A stretch of 64,000 nucleotides of DNA from Nocardioides luteus (lineage in GTDB: Bacteria; Actinomycetota; Actinomycetes; Propionibacteriales; Nocardioidaceae), in NCBI RefSeq assembly GCF_015752315.1, contig NZ_JADOVJ010000001.1, forward strand, positions 4,952,501-5,016,500. Direction: 5' to 3'. Made by a program: the position numbers and the translations under genes. Position 1 is the first letter of the stretch. Every line of letters starts with the position of its first letter. The notes beneath the pieces are model-generated. The model saw nothing but the letters and a program-made list of their open reading frames with translations. It did not search any database and was not told where the DNA came from. Positions 8,595-17,092 of this stretch are shown piece by piece.

Positions 8595-9770
8595 CTACCG
8601 CTGAACCGAGAGGGACGGCTCCCACGTGCGGCCGCCGTCGGTGGAGGCCAGCACCTCCCCGCCCGGGGCGAGATAGAGCGTGTCACCGACCCGGGCGGCG
8701 TCCCAGACCTCTGCACCCTCGCCGAGACCGGTGTCGACCTTCTGTGCGCCGTCCTCGGTGAGCAGGGTCTCGCGCTCGCCACGCAGCAGGATCGCGTCGT
8801 CGGTGAGGGCCACCCGATCGTTCAGATGACCTTGCACGCTGCCGAACTCCTGCCACGAGCTCAGGTCGGTCGATCGGTACACGGTCGCAGCCGCCTCGTC
8901 TGCTCGGCAGAGCGAGAAGACCGCGGTCCCGGCAGGCATCAGACTGTTCTCGCCACTGCACGGGAACGGCAGTTCGGACCACGTTCGGCCGCCGTCATGG
9001 GTGACCCTCGGCACCGAGGTCACGTTGCCCTCACCCTCGGGCCTCGGCGTGACCACGAGCGCGTCGCCGACCTGGATCAGATCCTGGGCAGCTCCGATCT
9101 CGTCGGACGACACCGATGCGAAGCGGTCGCCGTCGAACCGCCACATCGTGCCGGCGATCGCATCGACCGCCCACGCCGCCCACGCCGGCCACGCCGGGTC
9201 GCCGGTGGCGGCCAGCAGATAGCTGTGCTCGCCCGGCTCCTCACCCGTCATGACGGCCTGCTTCCAGGTTTCGCCGCCGTCGCCGGTGGTCCAGATCCTC
9301 CCGCCGCCGGCGGCGGCCCAGCCGCTCCGGCCGTCGGGTGCCATGGCGAGCCGGTCGACGTACTCCTCGGTGAAGTCGTGCAGCCGCTCCCAGGTCTCGC
9401 CGTCGTAGCGCCACAGCACGCTGCAACCACAGTCCTCCTCGTTGGACGTCACGAGCACCTGATCCGATGCTGCCTCGATGGTGAGGGCGTGCGTCGGCCG
9501 CACCGGGTCGGCTGTCGCCGAGGAGGACTCCGTCGGCGACGGGTCCGGTGTTGCCGGTTCGGGTGCGGAGTCGTCGCGAGTGCTGAGCAGCGAGCCGCCG
9601 ACGGCGACCCCGGCGACCAGCACGGCAGCCGCGCCGACCACCCCCGCAGTCCGGCGGACCCGGCGTCGCTGCGCGCCGCGTCGTACCTCTGCCAGCATCT
9701 GGTGAGCGGGCGGTTCCGCGGCGATGTCGCGGTCGATCGCGTGGCGGATCTGGTCTTCGAACTGGTTCAT
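8595..9770 (-). CDS. Membrane-anchored anti-sigma-type protein with Asp-box (BNR) beta-propeller
   Basis: A 391-residue protein. A short cytoplasmic N-terminus (M-N-Q-F-E-D-Q-I-R-H-A-I-D-R) is followed by one membrane helix at residues 41-62, then an extracellular domain of about 320 residues with at least three Asp-box motifs (T-T-G-D-G-G-E-T-W, T-H-D-G-G-R-T-W, S-T-D-G-G-R-T-W), as in sialidase-like beta-propellers. Its ATG overlaps the stop of the ECF sigma gene as ATGA, so the two are co-translated. Inference: the N-terminus binds the sigma factor and the propeller senses an envelope or carbohydrate signal. No zinc-type anti-sigma H-x3-C-x2-C motif is visible. Confidence 0.72.
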   Translation of the reverse strand: MNQFEDQIRHAIDRDIAAEPPAHQMLAEVRRGAQRRRVRRTAGVVGAAAVLVAGVAVGGSLLSTRDDSAPEPATPDPSPTESSSATADPVRPTHALTIEAASDQVLVTSNEEDCGCSVLWRYDGETWERLHDFTEEYVDRLAMAPDGRSGWAAAGGGRIWTTGDGGETWKQAVMTGEEPGEHSYLLAATGDPAWPAWAAWAVDAIAGTMWRFDGDRFASVSSDEIGAAQDLIQVGDALVVTPRPEGEGNVTSVPRVTHDGGRTWSELPFPCSGENSLMPAGTAVFSLCRADEAAATVYRSTDLSSWQEFGSVQGHLNDRVALTDDAILLRGERETLLTEDGAQKVDTGLGEGAEVWDAARVGDTLYLAPGGEVLASTDGGRTWEPSLSVQR

Positions 9771-10309
9771 CGCTCGTCCTCCCGGTCGGCGAAGGCGGAC
9801 TGTTGCTCGCGGAGCGTGGTCATCGCTCGGTGGGCCTGGCTCTTGACCGTGCCCACCGAGCAGCCCAGCACCTCCGCAACCTGTGCCTCGGTGAGATCTT
9901 CGTAGTAGCGCAGCGCGATCACGGCACGCTGCCTCGGTGGCAGCCGTTTGACCGCCGCCAGCAGCTCGTGGTCGGCCGGCCGGTCGGTGCCGACCGGCTC
10001 GCGCAGCTCCGCGAGCGGCCGTTCCCGGTGCAGCTTGCGCCACACCGACACGCTGCGGTTGGCCATGGTGCGCCGTACGAACGCCTCGGGGTCCTGCACC
10101 TTCGACCAGTTCAAGAGGGTTCGCTCCAGCGCGTCCTGGACCAGGTCGGCCCCGCGCTGGTCGTCGCCGGCCAGCACCCGCCCGAGCTTGAGCAGATGCG
10201 ACAGCCGGGCGGTCACGAACTCGGTGAACGCGGCATCGTCTCGCACGGTTGCGCCGGGTGCCCGGGGTCGGGTCACCGCGCCCCCACCGGGTATGTGACT
10301 TGGCTCCAT
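9767..10309 (-). CDS. ECF RNA polymerase sigma factor, SigE-type
   Basis: A 180-residue extracytoplasmic-function sigma factor. Region 2 is seen as L-L-K-L-G-R-V-L-A-G-D-D-Q-R-G-A-D-L-V-Q-D-A-L-E-R. Region 4 is L-P-P-R-Q-R-A-V-I-A-L-R-Y-Y-E-D-L-T-E-A-Q-V-A-E-V-L-G, followed by G-T-V-K-S-Q-A-H-R-A, the -35-recognition helix-turn-helix. I take the ATG at 10309; other in-frame starts exist on either side. It is coupled to the beta-propeller gene downstream, its likely anti-sigma partner. The target genes are unknown; the neighbouring transglycosylase is a candidate. Confidence 0.88.
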   Translation of the reverse strand: MEPSHIPGGGAVTRPRAPGATVRDDAAFTEFVTARLSHLLKLGRVLAGDDQRGADLVQDALERTLLNWSKVQDPEAFVRRTMANRSVSVWRKLHRERPLAELREPVGTDRPADHELLAAVKRLPPRQRAVIALRYYEDLTEAQVAEVLGCSVGTVKSQAHRAMTTLREQQSAFADREDER

Positions 10310-10386
10310 GACCTGGTGACGCATCAGCCCCGGCAATGGTTGTACTGGGCGAGGATCGCGGGGCGAGCATGCATCGCTAAATCGCG

Positions 10387-10415
10387 GAACGCCCGGGCTT
10401 CGTGCCCGGGCGTTC
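10387..10415. terminator. Hairpin terminator after nusG
   Basis: GAACGCCCGGGC (10387-10398) and GCCCGGGCGTTC (10404-10415) form a perfect 12-bp stem with loop TTCGT. It lies between the end of nusG and the sigma factor gene, both minus strand; ATTTAG follows on the transcript side. Confidence 0.75.
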
Positions 10416-10440
10416 GGCGTACTGAGTTCTCTGAGGCTGG

Positions 10441-10540
10441 GTCTCGACCCGCTTCGCGGCTTCGCAAGCTCAGCCGCTGCGCTCGCTCGACCTTTTCGCG
10501 TTGCGACCCTGCTCGCTTCGCTCGCAGGGCCGCAGGCTCA
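10441..10540. repeat. Dispersed repeat, copy 2 (ends in the nusG stop codon)
   Basis: 100 bases matching 5854-5951 almost throughout; differences cluster in the last 40 bases. The repeat supplies the TGA of nusG, as copy 1 does for rplA. Confidence 0.8.
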
Positions 10541-11338
10541 AACCTTCTCGATCTGGTTGAACGAGAGCTCGACGGGGGTCTCGCGGCCGAAGATCTCGAC
10601 GAGCGCCTTGACGCGCTGCGACTCGGCGTTGAGCTCGGTGATGGTCGCGTGGAGGGTGGCGAAGGGGCCGTCGACGACGGTGACCGAGTCGCCCTCGGCG
10701 AAGTCGACGACCTCGACGGGCTTCTTCGCGGTGCCGGTGGCGCCGGAGCTGGCGGTCGCGGCCTCACCGGCGGCGGCAGCCTCGGCCTCGGCCTGGGCGA
10801 CGACGGCGGGGGCGAGCATGTTCTCGACCTCGGTCATCGACAGCGGCACCGGCTGGTGGCTGTGGCCGACGAAGCCGGTCACGGACGGGGTGTGGCGTAC
10901 GGCGGCCCAGGACTCGTCGGTGAGGTCCATCCGGACCAGCACGTAACCCGGGAGAACGGTGCGCTTGACCATCTTGCGCTGGCCGTTCTTGATCTCCGGG
11001 ACCTCCTCGGTGGGGACCACGATCTCGTGGATGTAGTCCTCCATGTTGAGGGAGACGATGCGGTTCTCCAGGTTGGACTTCACCCGGTTCTCCATGCCGG
11101 AGTAGGTGTGGATCACGAACCAGTCGCCCGGCTTGGCCCACAGCTCACGGCGGAACGCCTCGAGCGGGTCGTCGTCAGCGGCCTCAGGGGCCTCGCCCTC
11201 GACGATCTCGTCGAAGGAAGCGTCGTCGGACTCCTCGGCCTCGCCGGCCTCGTCGAACTCGGCCTCTGCAGGCACGTCGGAGGCGGCCTCGGCCGTCTCG
11301 AGGACCTCGGTCTCCTCGGTGTAGTCCTGCTCAGACAC
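10538..11338 (-). CDS. nusG: Transcription termination/antitermination protein NusG
   Basis: NusG of 266 residues. It binds RNA polymerase and couples transcription to Rho and the ribosome. The N-terminal 75 residues are an acidic Glu/Asp/Ala-rich extension, usual in actinobacteria. The NGN domain follows ([15 protein letters not shown] ... P-G-Y-V-L-V-R-M), then an Ala/Glu-rich linker of about 30 residues. The KOW domain is at the end ([15 protein letters not shown]). GTG at 11338 is chosen because GGAG lies six bases upstream. The protein follows secE, but rplK is not next, unlike the usual order. Confidence 0.95.
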   Translation of the reverse strand: MSEQDYTEETEVLETAEAASDVPAEAEFDEAGEAEESDDASFDEIVEGEAPEAADDDPLEAFRRELWAKPGDWFVIHTYSGMENRVKSNLENRIVSLNMEDYIHEIVVPTEEVPEIKNGQRKMVKRTVLPGYVLVRMDLTDESWAAVRHTPSVTGFVGHSHQPVPLSMTEVENMLAPAVVAQAEAEAAAAGEAATASSGATGTAKKPVEVVDFAEGDSVTVVDGPFATLHATITELNAESQRVKALVEIFGRETPVELSFNQIEKV

Positions 11339-11400
11339 GTCCTGCTCCAAACCGTTGATTGTGTGTATCGGGTGTGTTCCGCGGGCCGGGGCCCACGCGA

Positions 11401-11646
11401 TCACGCGTCGCGGCCGCCGAACACCCAGAACATCAACTTGCCGAACCCGAGGTCAAGGCCCGCGGTGATCGCCATCATCACGAGGACGAAGACCAGAACC
11501 ACGATGAAGTACGTCGTGAGCTGGTTCTGCGTCGGCCAGACGACCTTGCGGAGCTCGGCCACGACCTGGCGGTAGAACGTCGGGAGACTGGTGCGCTTCT
11601 CCGTCTTCTTGTCGTTCGGAGTCGGGACTGCCTTGCTGTCCGTCAC
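11401..11646 (-). CDS. secE: Preprotein translocase subunit SecE
   Basis: A short single-helix SecE of 81 residues. It clamps the SecY channel in the plasma membrane. The family pattern is clear: [20 protein letters not shown] followed by one membrane helix ([16 protein letters not shown]). GTG at 11646 has AAGGTGG upstream and gives a normal N-terminus; an ATG at 11676 would add ten residues. It sits between tRNA-Trp and nusG, the standard position. Confidence 0.93.
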   Translation of the reverse strand: MTDSKAVPTPNDKKTEKRTSLPTFYRQVVAELRKVVWPTQNQLTTYFIVVLVFVLVMMAITAGLDLGFGKLMFWVFGGRDA

Positions 11647-11692
11647 GCCGCCACCTTCTCTCGAAAACGTTTCCATCGCTGGTCCGGCTTTG

Positions 11693-11765
11693 CAGGGCAC
11701 GAGGGACTTGAACCCCCAACCTTCGGTTTTGGAGACCGATGCTCTGCCAGTTGAGCTAGTGCCCT
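11693..11765 (-). tRNA. tRNA-Trp (CCA)
   Basis: Read on the minus strand, the acceptor AGGGCAC pairs with GTGCCCT and the D, anticodon and T arms fold normally. The anticodon loop CTCCAAA gives CCA, and the discriminator is G as expected for tryptophan. No CCA end is encoded. Its place just before secE-nusG matches the conserved actinobacterial order. Confidence 0.95.
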
Positions 11766-11894
11766 ACGGAGGTCTGCATCAGACGCGCGGTTGAGGGCGC
11801 GGCTAACCATGTGGGAAGACCACCAACGGTGAGTCTACGCACGGGGCGATGGCGGTTCCAAAACCGGGGTGCGATGACCCATAGGATTGCTGGC

Positions 11895-13178
11895 ATGACC
11901 TCAGATCCCCGTCCCCTCGCCGAGCTCTCGCGCGAGGAACTCGAAGCGTTCGCAACGGAGCAGCGCACGGCGTACGACAACTTGGTGGCCAAGGGCCTGA
12001 AGCTGGACCTGACCCGGGGGAAGCCCTCCGCGGACCAGCTCGACCTCTCCGACGGCCTGCTCCATCTCCCCAAGTCGACGACGGCCCCGGACGGCACCGA
12101 CACGCGCAACTACGGCGGTCTGGCGGGCGGCATCGAGATCCGTGAGATCTACGCCGAGCTGCTCGGCCTGGAGACCGACCAGATCATCGCCGGCGGCAAC
12201 TCGAGCCTCACCATGATGCGCGACACGCTGATGTACCTGTGGCTTCACGGTGGCGTCGACAGCGAGCGTCCCTGGGGTCGCGAGGAGACGGTGAAGTTCA
12301 TCTGCCCGGTGCCGGGCTACGACCGCCACTTCACGCTGCTGGAGTGGTTCGGGATCGAGATGGTCACCGTCCCGATGCACGCCGACGGGCCCGACGTCGA
12401 GGCCGTCGCCGCCCTGGTCAAGGACGACCCGACGATCAAGGGCATGTGGCTGGTGCCGACGTACGCCAACCCGACCGGTGACACCACCTCGCAGGAGATC
12501 GCCGAGCGGCTCGCGTCGATGCCGACCGCGGCGCCCGACTTCAAGATCTTCTGGGACAACGCCTACGCGCTGCACCACCTCACCCCGGCCGAGACCAAGA
12601 CCGCCGATGTCGTCTCGCTGGCCAACGCCGCCGGCAACCCCCACCGCCCGCTGGTCTTCGCCTCGACCTCCAAGGTCACCTACGCGGGCGCGGGCGTCGG
12701 CTTCTTCGGCGGCTCGAAGGAGAACGTCGCCTGGTGGCTCGACCACCTGAGCCACGGCGCGATCGGCCCCGACAAGGTCAACCACCTGCGGCACGCGGAG
12801 TTCTTCGGCTCGGCGGCCGGCGTACGCGAGCACATGGCCAAGCACCGCGAGCTCCTGGCGCCGCGGTTCGCGGCCGTCGAGGACGCGCTCACCGACCAGC
12901 TCGGCGCGCTCGGCGTGGCGACCTGGACCAAGCCCGCCGGCGGCTACTTCGTCAGCCTCGACGTGCTCCCGGGCACCGCGACCCGGGTGATCGAGCTGGC
13001 CAAGGGTGCCGGCGTCGCGCTGACCCCCGCGGGCTCGGCGTTCCCCGGCAAGGTCGACCCCGAGGACACCAACATCCGCCTCGCCCCGTCCTTCCCGCCG
13101 TTGGAGCAGGTCAGCGGGGCCATGGAGGTCGTCACGGTGTGCGTGAAGCTGGCCGCTGCGGAGAAGCTGCTCGCGTGA
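11895..13178 (+). CDS. PLP-dependent aminotransferase, class I/II (Asp_aminotransf/MocR-like)
   Basis: A fold-type I aminotransferase of 427 residues close to the actinobacterial aspartate aminotransferase-like family. Key segments: L-T-R-G-K-P-S at residue about 36, the PLP-phosphate pocket G-G-N-S-S-L near residue 106, Y-A-N-P-T-G-D near residue 194 and the Schiff-base lysine in S-T-S-K-V-T-Y-A-G-A-G. The C-terminal R-L-A-P-S-F provides the substrate-carboxylate arginine. ATG at 11895 gives the family N-terminus. The following adenosine deaminase overlaps it as GTGA, so they are co-translated. The amino donor is not certain from sequence. Confidence 0.85.
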   Translation: MTSDPRPLAELSREELEAFATEQRTAYDNLVAKGLKLDLTRGKPSADQLDLSDGLLHLPKSTTAPDGTDTRNYGGLAGGIEIREIYAELLGLETDQIIAGGNSSLTMMRDTLMYLWLHGGVDSERPWGREETVKFICPVPGYDRHFTLLEWFGIEMVTVPMHADGPDVEAVAALVKDDPTIKGMWLVPTYANPTGDTTSQEIAERLASMPTAAPDFKIFWDNAYALHHLTPAETKTADVVSLANAAGNPHRPLVFASTSKVTYAGAGVGFFGGSKENVAWWLDHLSHGAIGPDKVNHLRHAEFFGSAAGVREHMAKHRELLAPRFAAVEDALTDQLGALGVATWTKPAGGYFVSLDVLPGTATRVIELAKGAGVALTPAGSAFPGKVDPEDTNIRLAPSFPPLEQVSGAMEVVTVCVKLAAAEKLLA

Positions 13179-14224
13179 CTGCTGACCGACGCGACCTACG
13201 TACGCTGCCGAAGGCGCATCTGCACCTGCACTTCACGGGGGCGATGCGTCACGAGACCCTGCTCGAGCTGGCCACCCGCGACGGGATCCGGCTGCCCGAC
13301 CAGCTGGTCTCGGAGTGGCCGCCGGCGCTGAGCGCGGCCGACGAGAAGGGCTGGTTCCGGTTCCAGCGGCTCTACGACGTGGCCCGCTCGGTGCTGCGCA
13401 CCGAGGCCGACATCCGGCGGCTCGTCATGGAGGTCGCCGAGGACGACGTACGCGACGGCGGCAGGTGGCTCGAGATCCAGGTCGACCCGTCGGGCTACGC
13501 GGCGAAGTTCGGCGGGATCACGGCCTTCACCGATCTGGTGCTGGACGCCGTCGGCGACGCCGAGCGGGCGACCGGGCTGGGCATCGCGGTGATCATCGCC
13601 TCCAACCGCACCCGCCACCCGATGGACGCGCGCACGCTGGCGCGCCTCGCCGGGCAGTACGTCGACCACGGTGTGGTCGGGTTCGGGCTCTCCAACGACG
13701 AGCGGCGCGGCCGGACCGAGGAGTTCGACCACGCCTTCCGGATCGCCGAGCGTGCCGGGCTGCGACTGATGCCGCACGGCGGTGAGCTGCGCGGGCCCGA
13801 GCACATCCGCACCGTGCTCCGGTCGCTGCACGCGACCCGGCTGGGTCACGGCGTACGCGCTGCCGAGGACCCGGTGCTGCTCGACGAGATCGTGCGTGCG
13901 GGCGTCGCGTTGGAGGTCTGCCCGACCTCCAACGTGTCGCTCGGCGTCTACTCCGACCTCACCTCGGTGCCGCTGCCGCAGCTTCTCGACGCGGGGGCGA
14001 CGGTGGCGCTCGGGGCCGATGACCCGCTGCTGTTCGGGTCCCGGCTGGCGGCGCAGTACGCGACGATGCGGGCCGCTCACGAGCTCACCGACGAGACCCT
14101 CGCCGACCTGGCGCGGATGTCGATCACCGCATCGACCGCGCCCGAGTCGACCAAGAAGGGTCTGCTCGCCGAGGTGGACGACTGGCTCAATGCGCCCTCG
14201 CAACCCACGGATCCGCCGAGTTAA
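13175..14224 (+). CDS. Adenosine deaminase family protein
   Basis: A zinc-dependent amidohydrolase of 349 residues that hydrolyses adenosine (or adenine or related) to the 6-oxo compound. Zinc ligands are H-L-H-L-H near the N-terminus; the catalytic Glu lies in H-G-G-E, the next His in R-L-G-H-G-V-R and the Asp pair in G-A-D-D-P. After the first His cluster the sequence is F-T-G-A-M instead of the common L-x-G-A/S, a mild variant. GTG at 13175 overlaps the aminotransferase stop (GTGA). Substrate preference (adenosine versus adenine or others) cannot be decided. Confidence 0.85.
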   Translation: MTADRRDLRTLPKAHLHLHFTGAMRHETLLELATRDGIRLPDQLVSEWPPALSAADEKGWFRFQRLYDVARSVLRTEADIRRLVMEVAEDDVRDGGRWLEIQVDPSGYAAKFGGITAFTDLVLDAVGDAERATGLGIAVIIASNRTRHPMDARTLARLAGQYVDHGVVGFGLSNDERRGRTEEFDHAFRIAERAGLRLMPHGGELRGPEHIRTVLRSLHATRLGHGVRAAEDPVLLDEIVRAGVALEVCPTSNVSLGVYSDLTSVPLPQLLDAGATVALGADDPLLFGSRLAAQYATMRAAHELTDETLADLARMSITASTAPESTKKGLLAEVDDWLNAPSQPTDPPS

Positions 14225-14230
14225 GACAGA

Positions 14231-14911
14231 ATGTCGGCCATGACGAACCCGTCCGACGATCAGCCCGATCCCAACAAGCCGGCCGACGCCTCCACGCCGC
14301 CTCCGCCGACCCCGTCCGAACCGGCTCAGCCCGGGCAGGACGAGTCCGACGCGACCCGGGTGGCGACTCCGCCTGCGTCGACGCCGCCCGCGCCGACCCA
14401 GCCGATGTACGGCCAGACCTACGGCGAGCAGCCGGCGAACCCCTACGGCGGGGCGACCTTCGACCAGAAGCCGCCGGTCCCGCCGGCGCCGGCAGCGGGC
14501 TACGGCCAGACGCCGCCGTCCTATGGCGCTCAGCCGGGCTACGGCCAGGCGCCCTACGGCGCCCCGGCTGCGTACTCGGCTCAGGTGGGCACCCCGGACT
14601 CCGGCGCGACCACCGCGATGGTCCTGGGCATCATCGGGCTCGCGGGCGGGTTCTTCTGCGGCCTCCCGATCGTGCTCTCCCCCTTCGCCCTCTTCATGGG
14701 TCTGTCCGCGAAGAAGCGGATCGATGCGGCCGCCGGCGCCCTGACCGGCCGCGGCAACGCGCAGGCCGGCTTCATCCTCGGCATCATCGGCACCGTCCTG
14801 CTGGTCCTGAGCATCCTCGTCATCGCCATCATCATCGTCATCGGCGTCAGCGGCGGTTTCGACGACGGCGGCTACGACAGTGGCTACGAGCCGTACGACA
14901 GCGAGTTCTGA
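14231..14911 (+). CDS. DUF4190-type membrane protein with Pro/Gln/Tyr-rich N-terminus
   Basis: A 226-residue protein. Residues 1-115 are a low-complexity, disordered stretch rich in Pro, Gln, Tyr and Gly (repeated Y-G-Q motifs). Then come two hydrophobic segments (M-V-L-G-I-I-G-L-A-G-G-F-F-C-G and G-F-I-L-G-I-I-G-T-V-L) around K-K-R-I-D and G-R-G-N-A-Q-A-G-F, the usual DUF4190 pattern, and an acidic C-terminal tail. Function unknown. The next gene encodes a second member of the same family, so this is a tandem pair. Start could also be ATG 14240. Confidence 0.75.
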   Translation: MSAMTNPSDDQPDPNKPADASTPPPPTPSEPAQPGQDESDATRVATPPASTPPAPTQPMYGQTYGEQPANPYGGATFDQKPPVPPAPAAGYGQTPPSYGAQPGYGQAPYGAPAAYSAQVGTPDSGATTAMVLGIIGLAGGFFCGLPIVLSPFALFMGLSAKKRIDAAAGALTGRGNAQAGFILGIIGTVLLVLSILVIAIIIVIGVSGGFDDGGYDSGYEPYDSEF

Positions 14912-14914
14912 GGG

Positions 14915-15328
14915 ATGACCAGCACGCCTCCGCCGGGCTATCCGCCGGGCTATCAGCCGGCGCCCTACGGGTTCCCGCCGCCCCCTCCCCACCCCGAGGC
15001 CAACTCGGCGATGGTGTTCGGGATCGTGGGCCTGTGCCTGTCGGTCATGTGCGGCGGGATCGGCGTCTTCATCGCACCGTTCGGATGGATCAAGGGCAAG
15101 CGGGTGATGGCCGAGATCGACGCCAACCCCTCGGCCTACGGCGGCCGCGGCAACGCGCAGGCCGGTTTCATCACCGGCCTCATCGGGACGATCTTCGGGG
15201 CGCTCTACCTGCTCTTCTGGGTCGCCTACGTCATCTTCATCATCGTGATGCTCTTCGTCGTCGCCGAGGAGACCGACCCCACCACGACGTTCGACAGCAT
15301 CAACGCGATGCTGAGCAGCCGCATCTGA
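14915..15328 (+). CDS. DUF4190-type membrane protein, shorter paralogue
   Basis: A 137-residue relative of the preceding gene. It has a Pro/Tyr-rich N-terminus (P-P-G-Y-P-P-G-Y-Q-P), then two membrane segments flanking W-I-K-G-K-R-V-M-A-E-I-D and G-G-R-G-N-A-Q-A-G-F. Both proteins share G-R-G-N-A-Q-A-G-F, which marks them as products of duplication. GAGGG just before the ATG serves as ribosome site, and the gene lies three bases after its neighbour. Function unknown. Confidence 0.78.
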   Translation: MTSTPPPGYPPGYQPAPYGFPPPPPHPEANSAMVFGIVGLCLSVMCGGIGVFIAPFGWIKGKRVMAEIDANPSAYGGRGNAQAGFITGLIGTIFGALYLLFWVAYVIFIIVMLFVVAEETDPTTTFDSINAMLSSRI

Positions 15329-15331
15329 CCG

Positions 15332-16459
15332 ATGGACTGCGGCTACTTCACCTCCGGCGCCTGCCGCTCCTGCCGCTGGCTGGAGATGGCGTACGCCGAC
15401 CAGTTGGCGCAGAAGCAGCAGCGGGTCGCGACCGCGCTCGATGCGGTCTGGCCCGGCGCCGTACGTTGGGAGGAACCGGTCTCCAGCCCGGAGGCCGGTT
15501 TCCGCAACAAGGCGAAGATGGTCGTCGCCGGGTCGGTGGAGGCGCCGACGCTGGGGATCCTGTCCCACGACGGTCTCGGCGTGGATCTGCTCGCGTGCGG
15601 GCTGCACACGCCGGGGCTGCAGGCCGCGCTGCCGGTCCTGTCGCGGTTCGTCACGGCCGCGCGGCTGACCCCCTACTCGGTGCCCGAGCGGCGTGGCGAG
15701 CTCAAGCACGTGATCGTCACCGAGGCTCCCACCGGGGAGCTGATGGTGCGCTGGGTGCTGCGGTCCACCGAGGCGCTGGCCCGGCTGCGCAAGCACCTTC
15801 CGGCGCTGCTCGACGAGCTGCCGATCGCCGTTGCCTCGGTCAACATCCAGCCCGAGCACAAGGCCGTCATCGAGGGGCCCGAGGAGATCTTCCTGACCGC
15901 CCGTGAGGCGCTCACGATGGAGGTCAACGGGATCGGCCTGCGACTGCGGCCGCACTCCTTCTTCCAGACCAACACCGCCGTCGCCGCGGCCCTCTACCGC
16001 TACGCCCGCGACCTGGTCACTGCGGTGTCACCAGGCTCGGTATGGGACCTCTACTGCGGCGTCGGCGGTTTCGGGCTGCACGTCGCCGCCCCGGGGCGGG
16101 AGGTGCTCGGCGTCGAGTCCAGCGAGCAGGCGATCGAGGCCGCCGCCTCGACCGCCGCCGAGCTGGGTCTGCCGGGCACCAGCTGGGTGGCCGGGGACGC
16201 GACGGCGTACGCCCTCTCGGCAGGCGCCGCACCCGACCTGGTCATCGTCAACCCGCCGCGGCGCGGCATCGGCTCCTCGCTCGCCGGGTGGCTGGAGGAG
16301 TCGGGCGTCGAGCACGTCGTCTACTCCTCGTGCAACGTCGACACCCTCGCCCGCGACCTGCGTGACATGCCCTCGTTGCGACCGGTGTCCGCACGTCTGC
16401 TGGACATGTTCCCGAACACCGATCACCACGAGGTCCTGGTGCACCTGAAGCGCGCCTGA
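15332..16459 (+). CDS. rlmC: 23S rRNA (uracil-C5)-methyltransferase, RlmC-like
   Basis: A TrmA/RumB-type RNA uracil-5-methyltransferase of 375 residues without a TRAM domain, hence RlmC-like. N-terminal iron-sulfur cysteines C3, C11, C14 and C89 are visible. The SAM motif is D-L-Y-C-G-V-G-G-F-G-L, the motif N-P-P-R-R-G follows, and the catalytic cysteine is in Y-S-S-C-N with the general base Glu in H-E-V-L near the end. It lies three bases after the DUF4190 pair. Actinobacterial homologues are sometimes annotated RumA; the exact target uracil is inferred. Confidence 0.85.
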   Translation: MDCGYFTSGACRSCRWLEMAYADQLAQKQQRVATALDAVWPGAVRWEEPVSSPEAGFRNKAKMVVAGSVEAPTLGILSHDGLGVDLLACGLHTPGLQAALPVLSRFVTAARLTPYSVPERRGELKHVIVTEAPTGELMVRWVLRSTEALARLRKHLPALLDELPIAVASVNIQPEHKAVIEGPEEIFLTAREALTMEVNGIGLRLRPHSFFQTNTAVAAALYRYARDLVTAVSPGSVWDLYCGVGGFGLHVAAPGREVLGVESSEQAIEAAASTAAELGLPGTSWVAGDATAYALSAGAAPDLVIVNPPRRGIGSSLAGWLEESGVEHVVYSSCNVDTLARDLRDMPSLRPVSARLLDMFPNTDHHEVLVHLKRA

Positions 16460-16494
16460 TTCCGACCCGGCGCTGATGTCCCGGAATTTCGCGC

Positions 16495-16577
16495 CGAGTC
16501 GGCGCATCTGTCCCGGGATTCTGGGACAGATGCGCCGACTCGACCTTTCAGCGTGGGACATCTGCGCCGACTCGGCG
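16495..16577. repeat. Inverted repeat plus third copy between rlmC and a convergent gene
   Basis: CGAGTCGGCGCATCTGTCCC (16495-16514) and its exact reverse complement (16523-16542) form a 20-bp stem with loop GGGATTCT. A third, slightly changed copy (GGGACATCTGCGCCGACTCGG) follows at 16555-16575, running into the next coding region. The position between convergent genes fits a bidirectional terminator, but the extra copy shows it is also a repeat family. Confidence 0.75.
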
Positions 16578-16922
16578 GGCTCGGCGGAGGGTGAGGGCAC
16601 CCAGGGCCAGGGCCGCGAGGCCGAGGACGATCGCCATCCCGCCGCCGACGACGCCGTTGCCGGTGCCCGGCCCGCCGTCGGCGACCAAGAGGTTGACCAC
16701 GCCCACGACCAGGGCGATCGAACCGCAGCCGAGCGCCACGACGGCGCCGTTGCGGCCACGGTTGCCGACACCACGGACGGCGCGGGACAGTGCCGCCGCA
16801 CCGGCCACCGCTCCGCCGAACCCGACGAACGCGGCAAGCGTGGCCCAGAGCCGGGCGGTGGTCAGTGTGTAGGCGCCGACGTCCGAGCCGGCAGCGTTGA
16901 CGAGCACATCGTTCAGGGACAT
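16548..16922 (-). CDS. Small four-helix membrane protein, unrecognised (DUF6223-like)
   Basis: A 124-residue protein with about four hydrophobic segments and small basic loops (S-R-A-V-R-G-V-G-N-R-G-R-N), ending T-L-R-R-A-R-R-V-G-A-D-V-P-R. The pattern resembles the DUF6223 group but I cannot confirm it. ATG 16922 has AAGGAG about ten bases upstream. Its last codons lie inside the repeat between it and rlmC. It is divergent from the two-component system at 17093; function unknown. Confidence 0.6.
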   Translation of the reverse strand: MSLNDVLVNAAGSDVGAYTLTTARLWATLAAFVGFGGAVAGAAALSRAVRGVGNRGRNGAVVALGCGSIALVVGVVNLLVADGGPGTGNGVVGGGMAIVLGLAALALGALTLRRARRVGADVPR

Positions 16923-17092
16923 GTGAGACTCCTTCGTCGAGTTCCATCGGATGACTCGATCGTCTCGTCGGCGCACCTCCTCGTCGTCCTGCCGACGTGG
17001 ACTCTTCGGCGCCGTCGCTACTGCGTACGTGGTAGCCGGAAGTCCTACGGGAGACGGACTCGCGGGCGGCGCCGCGGGCATATCCTGCTCGC

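Noticed and set aside
13196..15955. Very long open frame on the minus strand opposite adenosine deaminase and the DUF4190 genes
   Set aside because: It is the mirror of strongly coding plus-strand genes in high-GC DNA; its translation is low-complexity Arg/Gly/Asp-rich with no family pattern.
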